Source of the DNA: Natrinema versiforme
GTDB lineage: Archaea > Halobacteriota > Halobacteria > Halobacteriales > Natrialbaceae
Direction: 5' to 3'
Length of the DNA stretch: 64,000 nt
NCBI RefSeq assembly: GCF_005576615.1
Contig: NZ_CP040331.1
Span: forward strand, 186,001 to 250,000
Made by a program: the position numbers and the translations under genes. Positions 52,243-61,150 of this stretch are shown here, piece by piece. The notes below the pieces were generated by a model. That model was not told the DNA's origin. It saw nothing but the letters and a program-made list of their open reading frames with translations, and ran no database searches. Within the stretch, counting starts at the first letter, position 1. The number at the start of each line of letters is the position of its first letter.

Positions 52243-54824
52243 TGTTCACCCTCCAGGAGGAGATCTCGGTTGTCAACCCATCGGTAGTTTGGCTCGCCGG
52301 TGAGCCCCTCGATTGGGAACGCCTCGTCGCCAGTGCGGCGCCGATTGAGTTCCACCAGTCGCTCGTCGACAAAAGATTCGAACGCATCGAGATCACGTTT
52401 GAAGAATGCACCCTTCTGCCGGTCAACGATTGCTCGCATCACCTGCTTACTCCCTGTTGTCACGTACTTGTACTTGCCAATCTCCGCTTCGAGCCGATTG
52501 ATCATCGTCTGTCCGAACTCGGACTCGATGAGTTCGTCGCTGTCGGTCGTCTCGACGAGCGGCGCAGCGTCGAAGAGCGCGTCGTATGTCTGATAGTCAA
52601 TCTTCGAGAGGATCTTCTGGCACTTCTGTGCCCCCTCCTTACGGAGATACTCGAAGAACTCCTCACGTTGCACGTGCTCGGTGAGCGATTCGGGGTAGTA
52701 TGTTACAGTCGTCAGTGCGTCGTCGACATTGGTGTCGCCAGCGATCACGTCGTCGACGAGTTCAGTAACGTAGAAGAACGTGAACGAGAGTTTCTCACCC
52801 GGCGTCTGTGATCGCCAATAGGTGAGATAAAGCAACGCCTGAAAGTTAGGCTCGTCTGTCGGCTCGTCGATCGCAGCGTGTTTGACAATCGAGGTGGCGC
52901 TGCTCTCGCTGCCGCTCTTGTAGTCGAGTAGGTCTCGATCCGACTGAACGAGGTCGATCATTCCGTTGATGCCCAGTTCTTCGTCAGTAAACCGGCGTTC
53001 AGTCACGGGGGAGTCGACATCCCGACCAAAGTCAGCGGCGACGGCATTGTCACCTCCACTGGACGGCGTCAGAAACGCGCCCTCAGTCGGCTGGTTCGCG
53101 TCAAGATATGAGACGATTGTTTCGAGGCTCGCACGATATTCAGTGCGCCGGGTCCGTTCGTCGACGGAGCGAACCAGCGGACGGACTTCCTCGAGCATGA
53201 GGTCGACGACCTCCGATAGTGTCTCTTCGTCAACCGCGTCCGGATGGTTGACGTAGAACTCCGCGAAGTCGTGGAGCAGGTTGCCCTCGGTGAGATACGC
53301 CTTCTCCGGATCGTCGACGATCCGGCTGAAGTAATAGTCCCGTGGGGAGTTCACGTAGGTGTTGAGACTCGACTTGCTGATCGTCTCGATCGGGTCGGAA
53401 GTCACGCCGACGGGTTCGTTCTCGAATCCGTCACCAGCACGTGCTGCGGTTTGGATCTGATGATTTGTCGAACACAGATCGGAGAAACGGTCGTACTCCG
53501 GTTCGAGGAGCTCTTCGAAGTACAGGCACGGCGTAACGGATGACCCGCCGGTCGCGTCTTGGACGAGATAGTGTTGCTGGCTGCCGCTCTGTAACAGCAG
53601 CTGGAAGCTCTTGAGGTTCCGTGTAAACTGGGCGTCCTGGTCGACCCACGGACGACGTGGTGCCGAGTGGGTCCAGCGGTCGTCGAGCCCCAGGTAGAAG
53701 ACAACCTCACGACCCACGTACGACGCCGATTTCGCGTCGGCGAGCAGGACGCCCTCATTCTCTCGGTCGACCGGCACCTCGTAGGTCTGGAGATAGAACG
53801 ACAAATCATCGAGGCGCGCTTCCGTAACGGATTCGTCGGCAATAGTGAGTGTCTCCAGTTCCTCACGGAAGGCGTCAAGCGTGTCATTGGCGTGGCGTTC
53901 AAACACTGAAAGGGCGTCCGAGAACGTGTATTCTTGGACACCATGACAGAACTCGATCAGCCACTTGAGATCTCCATCGTCAAACTCGTGCAGTCGCTTG
54001 TCTGTGTCAGCGTCATTGACGTCACAATCGAAGACCGTCAATAGCGACCGGATCTCGCTTATTCGGGTATCAGTCCCCCGGTGGGCGGTCCGGAGGAGGT
54101 GGAGGAACAAGCGATGTTCGCTGCGATCTGTGAAACCCGGCCCGCCGAAAAACGGGATATCGGCCGCTTCGAGGGCGGACTCAATAAGCGGTGAGTACTC
54201 GCTTTCCTGGTCGAGAACAATCCCGACGTTATCAGCGTTCTCGTCATCCACGGAATCGACGACGGTCTCTACGATCTCCGTCGGCGAATCGTGTATACGG
54301 AATGGCGGGAGATCGAGCTCCGTATCAGTGAAAAGGTCGACCGTGTCGTACTCGACGGGCAGATACGCTCGTTCGAGTTGGGTGAGCATCGCCGGCTCAA
54401 CGACGACCACGTCGAGATCCGGATCGATGGTCTCGTTCGTGAGTTTCATCGAGGCGGTCTCGAGTTCCGCGATTCGCTCCACAGCTCGTTCGGTGGCGTC
54501 GTCGACGTAGCTGTCGTACTCGAAGATTGCGTCGTGTGACCCTCGGTGTTCCCAACACTGGAGGATATTCCCAACCGCGTAGGCACAACGCTTCCAGGAG
54601 AAGTCCTCGTGATCAAGCATGCCGAGGAAGGCGAGACGATCCTCAGACTCTTGGCGTCGACCAACTGCAAGCCGGCGTGGTGGAATCGCGAACGGACCGA
54701 GATGCGAACGATCGAGTTGGCGGTTGAGGGCACTCGCAAGCGGTCCGTCCGGGGTGATCACCCGGTCGTACGATTTGACTTCGTCGTAGAGTTGGAGTGG
54801 CGATTTGGCGCGGGGAAATGACAC
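52239..54824 (-). CDS. AddB-like PD-(D/E)XK nuclease protein
   Basis: An 861-residue protein. Residues 1-500 look like an inactive helicase-type scaffold: no Walker A, but AddB-like blocks LAFLGMLDHEDFSWKRCAYA and VVFYLGLDDRWTHSAPRRPW. The C-terminal third holds the nuclease with ITKS-like TISKSSLNTYVNSPRDYYFS, EELGINGMIDLVQSD, LLDYKSGSESSATS and a following Gln-Ala-Leu-Leu motif. The Fe-S cysteines of bacterial AddB are not evident. Coupled to the AddA-like gene, it should form a two-subunit DNA end-processing machine for repair or defence (inference). Confidence 0.82.
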   Translation of the reverse strand: MSFPRAKSPLQLYDEVKSYDRVITPDGPLASALNRQLDRSHLGPFAIPPRRLAVGRRQESEDRLAFLGMLDHEDFSWKRCAYAVGNILQCWEHRGSHDAIFEYDSYVDDATERAVERIAELETASMKLTNETIDPDLDVVVVEPAMLTQLERAYLPVEYDTVDLFTDTELDLPPFRIHDSPTEIVETVVDSVDDENADNVGIVLDQESEYSPLIESALEAADIPFFGGPGFTDRSEHRLFLHLLRTAHRGTDTRISEIRSLLTVFDCDVNDADTDKRLHEFDDGDLKWLIEFCHGVQEYTFSDALSVFERHANDTLDAFREELETLTIADESVTEARLDDLSFYLQTYEVPVDRENEGVLLADAKSASYVGREVVFYLGLDDRWTHSAPRRPWVDQDAQFTRNLKSFQLLLQSGSQQHYLVQDATGGSSVTPCLYFEELLEPEYDRFSDLCSTNHQIQTAARAGDGFENEPVGVTSDPIETISKSSLNTYVNSPRDYYFSRIVDDPEKAYLTEGNLLHDFAEFYVNHPDAVDEETLSEVVDLMLEEVRPLVRSVDERTRRTEYRASLETIVSYLDANQPTEGAFLTPSSGGDNAVAADFGRDVDSPVTERRFTDEELGINGMIDLVQSDRDLLDYKSGSESSATSIVKHAAIDEPTDEPNFQALLYLTYWRSQTPGEKLSFTFFYVTELVDDVIAGDTNVDDALTTVTYYPESLTEHVQREEFFEYLRKEGAQKCQKILSKIDYQTYDALFDAAPLVETTDSDELIESEFGQTMINRLEAEIGKYKYVTTGSKQVMRAIVDRQKGAFFKRDLDAFESFVDERLVELNRRRTGDEAFPIEGLTGEPNYRWVDNRDLLLEGEQ

Positions 54825-54961
54825 ACATGAAGAAGGTCACCGATGTCGGTTAAATCTTTGTTAGATGAGTTCGTGAACAGGTGAAGTATATACAAAATAC
54901 TCCGTATCAAGATCTCGTTTGCTCGCCTTCTAAACAATTTCACAATCGTTTTCCTATCTAG

Positions 54962-55660
54962 ATGGCACCAACGCGAGAGAAGTCACTTCGGAACGTCTCG
55001 CCCGACGTTATCCGGTGTGACTGCCATAGCGACCGCGACGACATCCCCAGACTCGGGTACTCCATCTGTGACGAGGGCGACTACCTTGTCGACATCCTCC
55101 AACCCATCATCGACGCTCGCGACGAGATCAAGGCGGCTATCCGTCGCGAACAGCAGCGTGAGGACCCCGACGAGGAACGACTGGCGGAACTCGAGAGGCA
55201 GTCAGGTGCGCTGAAGTGGATTCTCGTTGCTTGCTTCGACTATCAAGGGTTCAGCAACGCGAAATTCGAGCGAATCGAGTGCCACGAGGCGATCAACGCG
55301 TATGCTCGCGAAATACTGCTTGAAGCGAAGCAACGGCTAGAAGCTGGCGGCTGGCAGGTTGTTCACGGAATCCACCTCGAACATGAGGCTACTTACGACT
55401 GGGTTCGTCCCCCAGCGCGAATGTGACGCTGATGCCTTGACGAAGTACTTCGGGAAGGTCGCTGGTGAGGATGAGTTCAAGAAGACATCGTGAGACAGGG
55501 TGGCACTAGTCCTGAAGATCCTGAATCGTACGATCCAACATACTACGAGACGCAACTTATCTGTGCAGTTGAGAGAGTACTGCTGCCGTTAGGTTGGGAT
55601 CGAACAGATATCCAACGGAACTTGCTGAGACTCGAGAACTAGAATTGACGGCCTTCACAG
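54962..55660 (+). pseudogene. Decayed B-family DNA polymerase copy
   Basis: The plus strand encodes a degraded relative of the polymerase at 58979. It begins in motif A (NVSPDVIRCDCHSDRDDIPR) and continues through DILQPIIDARDEIKAAIRRE, ALKWILVACFDYQGFSNAKF and EAGGWQVVHGI. It then jumps to HLEHEATYDW, so about 35 residues including motif C are deleted. After a frameshift near 55400 it reads FVPQRECDADALTKYFGKVA. The tail YDPTYYETQLICAVERVLLP and GWDRTDIQRN ends near 55640. The exonuclease region and the 5' end are lost. It cannot make a polymerase. Confidence 0.85.
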
Positions 55661-55692
55661 CAGCCTCGTTAATATCGTAGAATTACCCACCC

Positions 55693-55713
55693 ACCCCACT
55701 ACTTCCGCTGTTA
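55693..55713 (-). repeat. Origin recognition box-like repeat 1 (inverted)
   Basis: 21 bp; reverse complement of the box at 55876. Core ACTTCCGCTGTTA next to a C-run (ACCCC). Confidence 0.7.
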
Positions 55714-55729
55714 GCGATTGAACAATGGC

Positions 55730-55755
55730 ATCACCCTCCATGTGAGGAGGGTGAT
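55730..55755. repeat. Perfect hairpin beside the origin repeats
   Basis: ATCACCCTCC and GGAGGGTGAT, 10-bp perfect arms around a 6-nt loop, followed by TTGTTT. It could end the decayed polymerase transcript or serve as an origin cruciform. Confidence 0.55.
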
Positions 55756-55875
55756 TTGTTGTTTAGTGTTGAACAGCCTACGGATACTGTTTTTAGTGCC
55801 TATACTTAACTCTATTCTAGAGACCTAGAAAAGTAAAAGGCAGAAAAGCAGTTCCTCAGCGGTTGATTAGAATGC

Positions 55876-55896
55876 TAACAGCGGAAGTAGTGGGGT
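55876..55896 (+). repeat. Origin recognition box-like repeat 2
   Basis: TAACAGCGGAAGTAGTGGGG plus T; identical to box 1 in the other orientation. A G-run/C-run inverted tract follows directly (55886-55926). Confidence 0.75.
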
Positions 55897-55932
55897 GGGG
55901 GCTAACCCCCCCACCTAACCCCACCCTTTTGA

Positions 55933-55953
55933 TAACAGCGGAACCAGTGGGGT
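55933..55953 (+). repeat. Origin recognition box-like repeat 3
   Basis: Same as box 2 except CC for GT in the middle (CGGAACCAGTGGGG). Confidence 0.72.
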
Positions 55954-55987
55954 AAGTCCATATGTAACCTATCTAAATAGTATTGGA

Positions 55988-56008
55988 TAACAACGGAAGT
56001 AGTGGGGT
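55988..56008 (+). repeat. Origin recognition box-like repeat 4
   Basis: Same as box 2 with one change (TAACAACGG). It ends 7 bp before the orc1 stop codon. Confidence 0.72.
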
Positions 56009-56014
56009 GACACT

Positions 56015-57202
56015 TCAGGGAGCTGTCCCCATCAACTCCTCGAGTCCCGCTCTCACACTCGAAGTCGATTGATTCAACTCGTGTTTTTTGTACTTTCCAC
56101 CACCCTTCCCACGATTGATCTCGGTTGACTTGATAATCCCTAGTGTCTCGAGTTCAGCAAGATATTCACGAACTGCTCGGTCAGAAACAGGATTGTTCCC
56201 TTCCTGCTCACACAACATCTCGTAGGGTCCTCGGATTTCCCGCGTCCGGGCCGGCGTCTCGCCCTGCTCTTGGAGTACCGTCAGTGCCCATAGTACGAGC
56301 TGACCATGCAACGAGTAGTTGCTGATTCCTTCGATAATCTGGTCAGTCTGCAATCGTTCACGGGCTTCTTGGACGTAATCTTCTTTAACACGATCAGCCT
56401 TCCGTTCTCTAGCGATATCACCGCTCTCGAGCAGGAGGTCAAGCGCCTGCCGTGCGTCCCCAGAATCTTTCGCACCGTATGCTGCACACATTTCGATGAC
56501 ACCGTTTTCGAGGACGTCATCGTGGAAGGCCACGGATTCTCGTTGTCGCAGAACCTTGGTCAATTCCATCGCATTGTAGGCGCTGAATGAAACCTCTTTC
56601 TCGCAGAGACTAGAGCGAACCTTCGAACTGAGTTGGTTCCGGAAGCTCAAGTCATTCGAGATTCCAATCACTCCAAGTTTAGCATTCGAAATATCACCGT
56701 TTGATCGCGCTCGGGGCAGTTTATAGAGAAGACTATCGTCTTCGATATGGTCGACTTCGTCAAGGACAATGAGAATGGTGCCGCCTAGATCGTCGATTTC
56801 GTCAAAGAGGAACTGATAGACAGAGGCTTGTGGATAGCCCGTATTCGAAATCTGGTTTGCAGGATTGCGAAGTTCATTCACAAGAGCGACGGCCGTCTGA
56901 TAGCTAGAATTGAGTCCGTCACAATTAATTTCGACGGTATGAAGATCAAGATGGTCAACGTTGGCTGCACTCTCTTTGAGTTGATCTAGTAGAAATCGAG
57001 TGGCGGCCGTTTTCCCGACACCGCTCTTGCCATAGAGAAAAATATTAGAGGGTGTTTCACTTTCGATCACTGGCTGGAGCGCCGCGTGGTACTGTTCCAG
57101 TTCCTGATCACGGCCGACGAGTGTTTCTGGTGTCCACTCCTCGAGGAGAGCTTCACGCTCCTTGAAGATCCGGCCGGTTGGTTCGAAACTGAAATTGCTC
57201 AT
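56015..57202 (-). CDS. Orc1/Cdc6 replication initiator
   Basis: A 395-residue initiator ATPase. Opening EREALLEEWTPETLVGRDQE is typical. Walker A is FLYGKSGVGKTAATRFLLDQ, Walker B GGTILIVLDEVDHIED, and sensor-1 lies in LGVIGISNDLSFRNQLSSKV. The C-terminal winged helix starts near LVLWALTVLQEQGETPARTR and carries VREYLAELETLGIIKSTEIN. It binds origin boxes; five box-like repeats flank it, four behind the stop and one upstream, so it and they form a plasmid-type origin. Start at 57202 (MSNFSFEPTG) was chosen over 57223 by similarity. Confidence 0.93.
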   Translation of the reverse strand: MSNFSFEPTGRIFKEREALLEEWTPETLVGRDQELEQYHAALQPVIESETPSNIFLYGKSGVGKTAATRFLLDQLKESAANVDHLDLHTVEINCDGLNSSYQTAVALVNELRNPANQISNTGYPQASVYQFLFDEIDDLGGTILIVLDEVDHIEDDSLLYKLPRARSNGDISNAKLGVIGISNDLSFRNQLSSKVRSSLCEKEVSFSAYNAMELTKVLRQRESVAFHDDVLENGVIEMCAAYGAKDSGDARQALDLLLESGDIARERKADRVKEDYVQEARERLQTDQIIEGISNYSLHGQLVLWALTVLQEQGETPARTREIRGPYEMLCEQEGNNPVSDRAVREYLAELETLGIIKSTEINRGKGGGKYKKHELNQSTSSVRAGLEELMGTAP

Positions 57203-57281
57203 TGAGTGGGGTGTCTCAGTCAACCCCCTTAACCTTTGGTTCCGCTGCTTCCGTTGTCTTCCGTTATTTATATACTACCAA

Positions 57282-57302
57282 CCCCACCACTTCCGTTGTT
57301 AG
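57282..57302 (-). repeat. Origin recognition box-like repeat 5 (inverted, upstream of orc1)
   Basis: ACCCCACCACTTCCGTTGTT plus A, complement of the box family. Partial copies of TTCCG(C/T)TG occur at 57241-57266, and the adjoining ATTTATATACTACC is AT-rich and probably holds the orc1 promoter. Confidence 0.7.
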
Positions 57303-57548
57303 AGTAACATCGTACTCGAACCTCTATTTGGTAATATCTAAGCCTCCTTCTCATAGGACCTCGCACAAGGGTAGTATCAGATTGAGCTCATCCAGGGATA
57401 TGCAACCATGATTCGAGAAATCGGAAAGTAAGGAGAAATGGATAGAGAAAATTCGAGATCGGCTGGCGGCTTCACAACAAGCCTTTGTTTGACTATTTAT
57501 CGAATACTCCTCTATCGATATGTTTCGAACGCTGCTCGACAATCATTT
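57303..57548. other. Intergenic region, nothing recognised
   Basis: About 250 bp between the upstream origin box and the DUF6788 gene, AT-rich, with no convincing frame. Confidence 0.3.
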
Positions 57549-57872
57549 CTACTCGTCGGGGCTAACTGGCGCTTTGTATTTGGACTTGATCTTGTCTCCT
57601 TCTCTCCACTGCCAGTAATAGTAGCGGTTGTCGTTGATTTCCTTGATCGTGATCGTCGCTTTTGAGGGGACATCGTCTGGTAGGTCCTCTGGTCGTTCCT
57701 CCATCTCGTCTTGGTCTCCCTCCTCCTCAAGACAGGCCTTACGTTCCTTGTGTTCGGCTAGCTCTTCGGCGTACGTGGCAACGTCACGGAGGTGCTCCGG
57801 AGTGGACTCGTTGAGCGTGTTGACTATCTCCGTTGGGAGGTTCGCTGATGGGGTCGGTGGTTCGTAGGACAT
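57549..57872 (-). CDS. DUF6788-like small plasmid protein
   Basis: A 107-residue acidic protein. The helical N-terminus PTEIVNTLNESTPEHLRDVA and ATYAEELAEHKERK leads to a conserved C-terminal strand pair NDNRYYYWQWREGDKIKSKY. This tail is frequent in small haloarchaeal proteins near plasmid replication genes and is what I associate with DUF6788; it may bind nucleic acid. The start lies only 17 bp from the left end of the IS1595 element, so its natural promoter has probably been displaced. Confidence 0.7.
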   Translation of the reverse strand: MSYEPPTPSANLPTEIVNTLNESTPEHLRDVATYAEELAEHKERKACLEEEGDQDEMEERPEDLPDDVPSKATITIKEINDNRYYYWQWREGDKIKSKYKAPVSPDE

Positions 57873-57888
57873 CAGCTGCTCTCGTATC

Positions 57889-58933
57889 GCTCTTGTGTAG
57901 AGCTACGGAAAGACCCTGTAGTTACACTGTGCCCAGGCATAATCTAGGAGTATGTCTTCTGCTCAGCCGGCGTTCGGCGCGATGTTTCGAGAGCTGATCG
58001 AGTTGGGCGTCGTCGAGATCAACACGGAGCCGCTCGATGCGGGCATCGAGCGGCGACTCAAGGACTTCTGGGAGAACACATCTTGTCCACGGTGCGGGCA
58101 CACCGCCATTCAAACGTGGCCGCATCTCGACCGCGTGTGGTGCCGAGGCTGCAACTTTAAGCCGGTATACACCTACGGAACGCCGTTCCACGAGAAGCAC
58201 CTCACCTGCGGCGAGGTACTTCTCGCGTTCACGCTCTACGTCGATACGTTGCTCAGTATCAACCAGATCGCGCCGTTGCTCGGTCGAGCCTACAAAACCG
58301 TTCACACGGCGATTCGGGAGGTGGAAGCCGCGATCCATCGCGGCTTCCCCGTTGTCTGGAAGCTGCTTGACCAGACCATCGATGGCCCGACGCAAGTCGA
58401 CGAGTCTGGTAGAGTCTGTTCGGGCTACAAAGGCCAAGAGCCGCCGCGGAACAGCCGTTCTCGCGGCGGCTCGTCTCAGAGAGGGCGCTCACGCTGGCGA
58501 GGACGGCATGGTGATCAACTGACGCTCGTCGCGGCGTGCCGCGACTCGCTTCGGGTGATTCGCGGCCAGCTGGGCATCAACTATGAAGGCGATCTGGAAC
58601 CAGTAATTCAGGAGACTGAAGACCTCTCCCAGCCGTTGGGAGAGGTCTGGACCGACGGACTCCAGGCGTATCGAGAAATGAAGCGTGACCACCGGACAGT
58701 CGTCCACAAAGAGAGATACGTATCGCCTGACGGCGTCCATATTAACCAAGCAGAGTGCCTGTTTTCGCTCGTCCAGCCGTGGCTGCGGAAGTTTCGCGGC
58801 CTGTCCAAGCAGGGCTTGGAACAGGCCGCTCACACTTTCGGCATCGTTCGGTCACTCACTCTGGCTGGCGAATCCGTCGATTCAACCATTGATTGTCTCG
58901 TTATCGGGGCTTTCCGCAGTTCTACATAAGAGC
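57889..58933 (+). mobile_element. IS1595-type insertion element
   Basis: 1045 bp. Terminal inverted repeats of 24 bp at 57889-57912 and 58910-58933 (GCTCTTGTGTAG... against GCTCTTATGTAG..., both ending CGGAAAG) with three mismatches. One transposase gene inside. The right repeat overlaps the 3' end of the transposase gene. No target duplication was seen. It separates the origin block from the polB operon. Confidence 0.85.
57952..58929 (+). CDS. IS1595-family transposase
   Basis: A 325-residue transposase (ISXO2-like DDE domain), apparently intact. A zinc ribbon at the N-terminus has SCPRCGHTAIQTWPHLDR and WCRGCNFK. The catalytic residues fit TQVDESGRVCSGYKGQE, EVWTDGLQAYREM and HINQAECLFSLVQPWLRKF. 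An unusual Arg/Ser/Gly-rich insert (NSRSRGGSSQRGRSRWRGRH) lies between the first and second acidic motifs. Confidence 0.93.
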   Translation: MSSAQPAFGAMFRELIELGVVEINTEPLDAGIERRLKDFWENTSCPRCGHTAIQTWPHLDRVWCRGCNFKPVYTYGTPFHEKHLTCGEVLLAFTLYVDTLLSINQIAPLLGRAYKTVHTAIREVEAAIHRGFPVVWKLLDQTIDGPTQVDESGRVCSGYKGQEPPRNSRSRGGSSQRGRSRWRGRHGDQLTLVAACRDSLRVIRGQLGINYEGDLEPVIQETEDLSQPLGEVWTDGLQAYREMKRDHRTVVHKERYVSPDGVHINQAECLFSLVQPWLRKFRGLSKQGLEQAAHTFGIVRSLTLAGESVDSTIDCLVIGAFRSST

Positions 58934-58940
58934 GCTCAGC

Positions 58941-58983
58941 ATTAACCAACAAACCTCCCGATACTTCGATAGTGTTGGTTAAC
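58941..58983. repeat. Paired inverted repeat at the 3' end of the polB operon
   Basis: ATTAACCAACA, 21 bp, TGTTGGTTAAC. The polB stop codon lies in the inner arm. The same structure, with the end bases exchanged, is found at 62562-62604 on the other side of the operon. The gap length is identical. Confidence 0.75.
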
Positions 58984-61150
58984 TTCTTCCAATCTCAGTG
59001 AAGGCGGTCAAGTCCGTTTCCCGAATTTCCGCGATCTCGCGTTGAATCTCCGTCCGATCCCAGCCAAGCGGTGACAGCACACTCTCGACAGCTCTGACGA
59101 GTTGTGTCTCGTAGTACGACGCATCGTACGACTCTACCTCTTCGTGGGCCAACGCGACCCGCTCTCGCGAGCTCTTCTCGTCGTTGACGACCACGTACTC
59201 GATGTCCTGTCCCGGGTGGATAGCGAGGTCCTGGTTCCGAGCCCGCTTCAGCGCCGCCACGTTCTGCGTGTTCTGCGTGTATCCTTCCAGCGGCTTGGAG
59301 ACACGATTCCGTTCGACGAGCTGCTCGACCGGCACCGTCCCAGCGTGGAGGCGCTTGATTGCGTCCTGGAGACAGTCGAGTACGGTGTCCGGAGATTGAG
59401 TCGCATCGAGACGGTCGAGACAGTCCCGCTGGACGTCCTCGATGAACGGCGGGGTTGAGCGCTGCCGGGCTTCGATGCCTCTGACCTTGAAGTCGTCGTC
59501 GCCGGCGACCTTGCCGAAGTACTTCGTCAGCGCGCCGGCGTCGCTCTCGCGCTGCGGGACGAACGCCACCCAGTCGTACTGAGCTTCGTGTTCGAGCCGA
59601 ATCTCGACGCGTTCCGTGATCTCCGTCGCGAGCGTCTCGAAGTCCTCGCGGTCCTCGTCGTCGACGTCGGGGTCCGGGGTCACCCAGATGGAGTCGACGA
59701 TGCCGTGGACGACCCGCCAGCCGCCAGCTTCCAGTCGCTGTTTCGCCGTCAGCAGAATTTCGCGAGCGAACGCGTTGATCGCCTCGTGGCACTCGATGCG
59801 ACCGAACTTCGCGTTGCTGAACCCCTGATAGCCGAAGCAGGCGACGAGGATCCACTTCAGCGCTCCCGACCGTCCCTCGAGTTCCGCCAGCCGGTCCTCG
59901 TCGGGGTCGTCCCGTTCCTTCTCGCGACGGATGGCCGCCTTGATCTCGTCGCGAGCGTCGATGATCGGCTGTAGCACGTCGACGAGGTAGCCCCGGTCGT
60001 CGCAGATCGAGTATCCGAGGCCGGGGACGTCGTCGCGGTCGCTGTGGCAGCTACACCGGATGACGTCCGGCGAGACGTTCCGGGTACAGATGATGTTCGG
60101 ATACAACGAGGAGAAGTCGAGTTCGTGGACGTTCTCGTGGAGGCCGACCTCGGGTGCGAAGATGAAGCCGCCGCGGTCGGCGTCGTGGAGCGTCCCCATT
60201 GGCTTGTAGAACTCGTGGCGCCACGAGTTCCACGGCACGAGGACACCGCGGTCGTGGGCCTCACAGATCTGGATGGCAGTGAGGACGTTCCCGATCGACG
60301 CCCACGCGAGCTCCTGGACGGGCTTGTTCGAGCGCGACACGAGGTCGAGGACGCCCTCGAGGTTCGTCTCCCCGTAGAAGAACGTGTTCGATTCGTCGAT
60401 GATCGCCCGGCCGGGCACGTTGTACCGTGCCGGCGAGTGGCCGACGCGACCATAGCTCGAGTACGTCGACCGGCTCGCGAGCTGCTGGTAGTCGACGTCC
60501 GGCCACCGACTCAGCGAGAAGTCGTCGACGCCGGCGTCCGTCGCCATCTCGTACAGGGTCGGGACGATCTCGCTCGTCGAGCAGACCAGGACGTCCGGAT
60601 CGTGTGCGTCGAGCGCCCCCTGGACGGCGGTCAGGATATCCGTCGGCGAGCCGGTGACGGTGTCGCCGGCGACGGACAGTTCCTCGTAGACATCGTTGCT
60701 CGTTTCGGTCACCGGGACGCTGAGCCGAAGCATCGACAGCTCGCTCGCCGGCGTCGGATCGGCGCCGGTCTCCAGACAGTACCGAAACTCTCGCGAAAAG
60801 TCCACGTTGAAACAGGCGAGATCCCCGACTGGATAGGCCGACAGCTGGCGCGCTTGCCGGGCGAGTGGAGTGACGCGATCGATGTGGGCAACGTCGACTG
60901 CGAGAACGGCCTCCTCGTCTCGTCGAAAGCCGGGGCGTCGCGCAACCATCTCGGTCGCGACGACGTCCGGGTGCTGGTCGTACACTGACTGGAGGGTCGT
61001 GAGATCGAGGTCGGTCGCTGGGTCGCGAACGGCGACGTAGAAGCGTGGGGTGTAGTCATCGCGCTCGGTCGCGACGGCGCCGTCGGCAGTTGCCTCCCAC
61101 TCTATGACGCGCCCGTCGTCCAGAAAATCGATACTGAACGGCATCGTCAC
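58979..61150 (-). CDS. B-family DNA polymerase, divergent plasmid type
   Basis: A 723-residue polymerase. Motif A is LDFSSLYPNIICTRNVSPDV. Motif B is ALKWILVACFGYQGFSNAKF. Motif C reads VVHGIVDSIWVTP, so the usual DTD is reduced to V-D-S with only the second Asp kept. The exonuclease motifs are not found: the Exo I position has ELSMLRLSVPVTE and the Exo II position VLVCSTSEIVPTLYEMA. It is therefore a proofreading-deficient and possibly weak or specialised enzyme, comparable to archaeal PolB2-type proteins. It starts with GTG at 61150 overlapping the upstream stop (GTGA), or ATG at 61144. Last gene of a three-gene operon. Confidence 0.88.
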   Translation of the reverse strand: MTMPFSIDFLDDGRVIEWEATADGAVATERDDYTPRFYVAVRDPATDLDLTTLQSVYDQHPDVVATEMVARRPGFRRDEEAVLAVDVAHIDRVTPLARQARQLSAYPVGDLACFNVDFSREFRYCLETGADPTPASELSMLRLSVPVTETSNDVYEELSVAGDTVTGSPTDILTAVQGALDAHDPDVLVCSTSEIVPTLYEMATDAGVDDFSLSRWPDVDYQQLASRSTYSSYGRVGHSPARYNVPGRAIIDESNTFFYGETNLEGVLDLVSRSNKPVQELAWASIGNVLTAIQICEAHDRGVLVPWNSWRHEFYKPMGTLHDADRGGFIFAPEVGLHENVHELDFSSLYPNIICTRNVSPDVIRCSCHSDRDDVPGLGYSICDDRGYLVDVLQPIIDARDEIKAAIRREKERDDPDEDRLAELEGRSGALKWILVACFGYQGFSNAKFGRIECHEAINAFAREILLTAKQRLEAGGWRVVHGIVDSIWVTPDPDVDDEDREDFETLATEITERVEIRLEHEAQYDWVAFVPQRESDAGALTKYFGKVAGDDDFKVRGIEARQRSTPPFIEDVQRDCLDRLDATQSPDTVLDCLQDAIKRLHAGTVPVEQLVERNRVSKPLEGYTQNTQNVAALKRARNQDLAIHPGQDIEYVVVNDEKSSRERVALAHEEVESYDASYYETQLVRAVESVLSPLGWDRTEIQREIAEIRETDLTAFTEIGRS

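Noticed and set aside
57438-57665. Plus frame of 75 codons near the DUF6788 gene
   Set aside because: It overlaps the well-supported DUF6788 gene on the other strand and has no motif.
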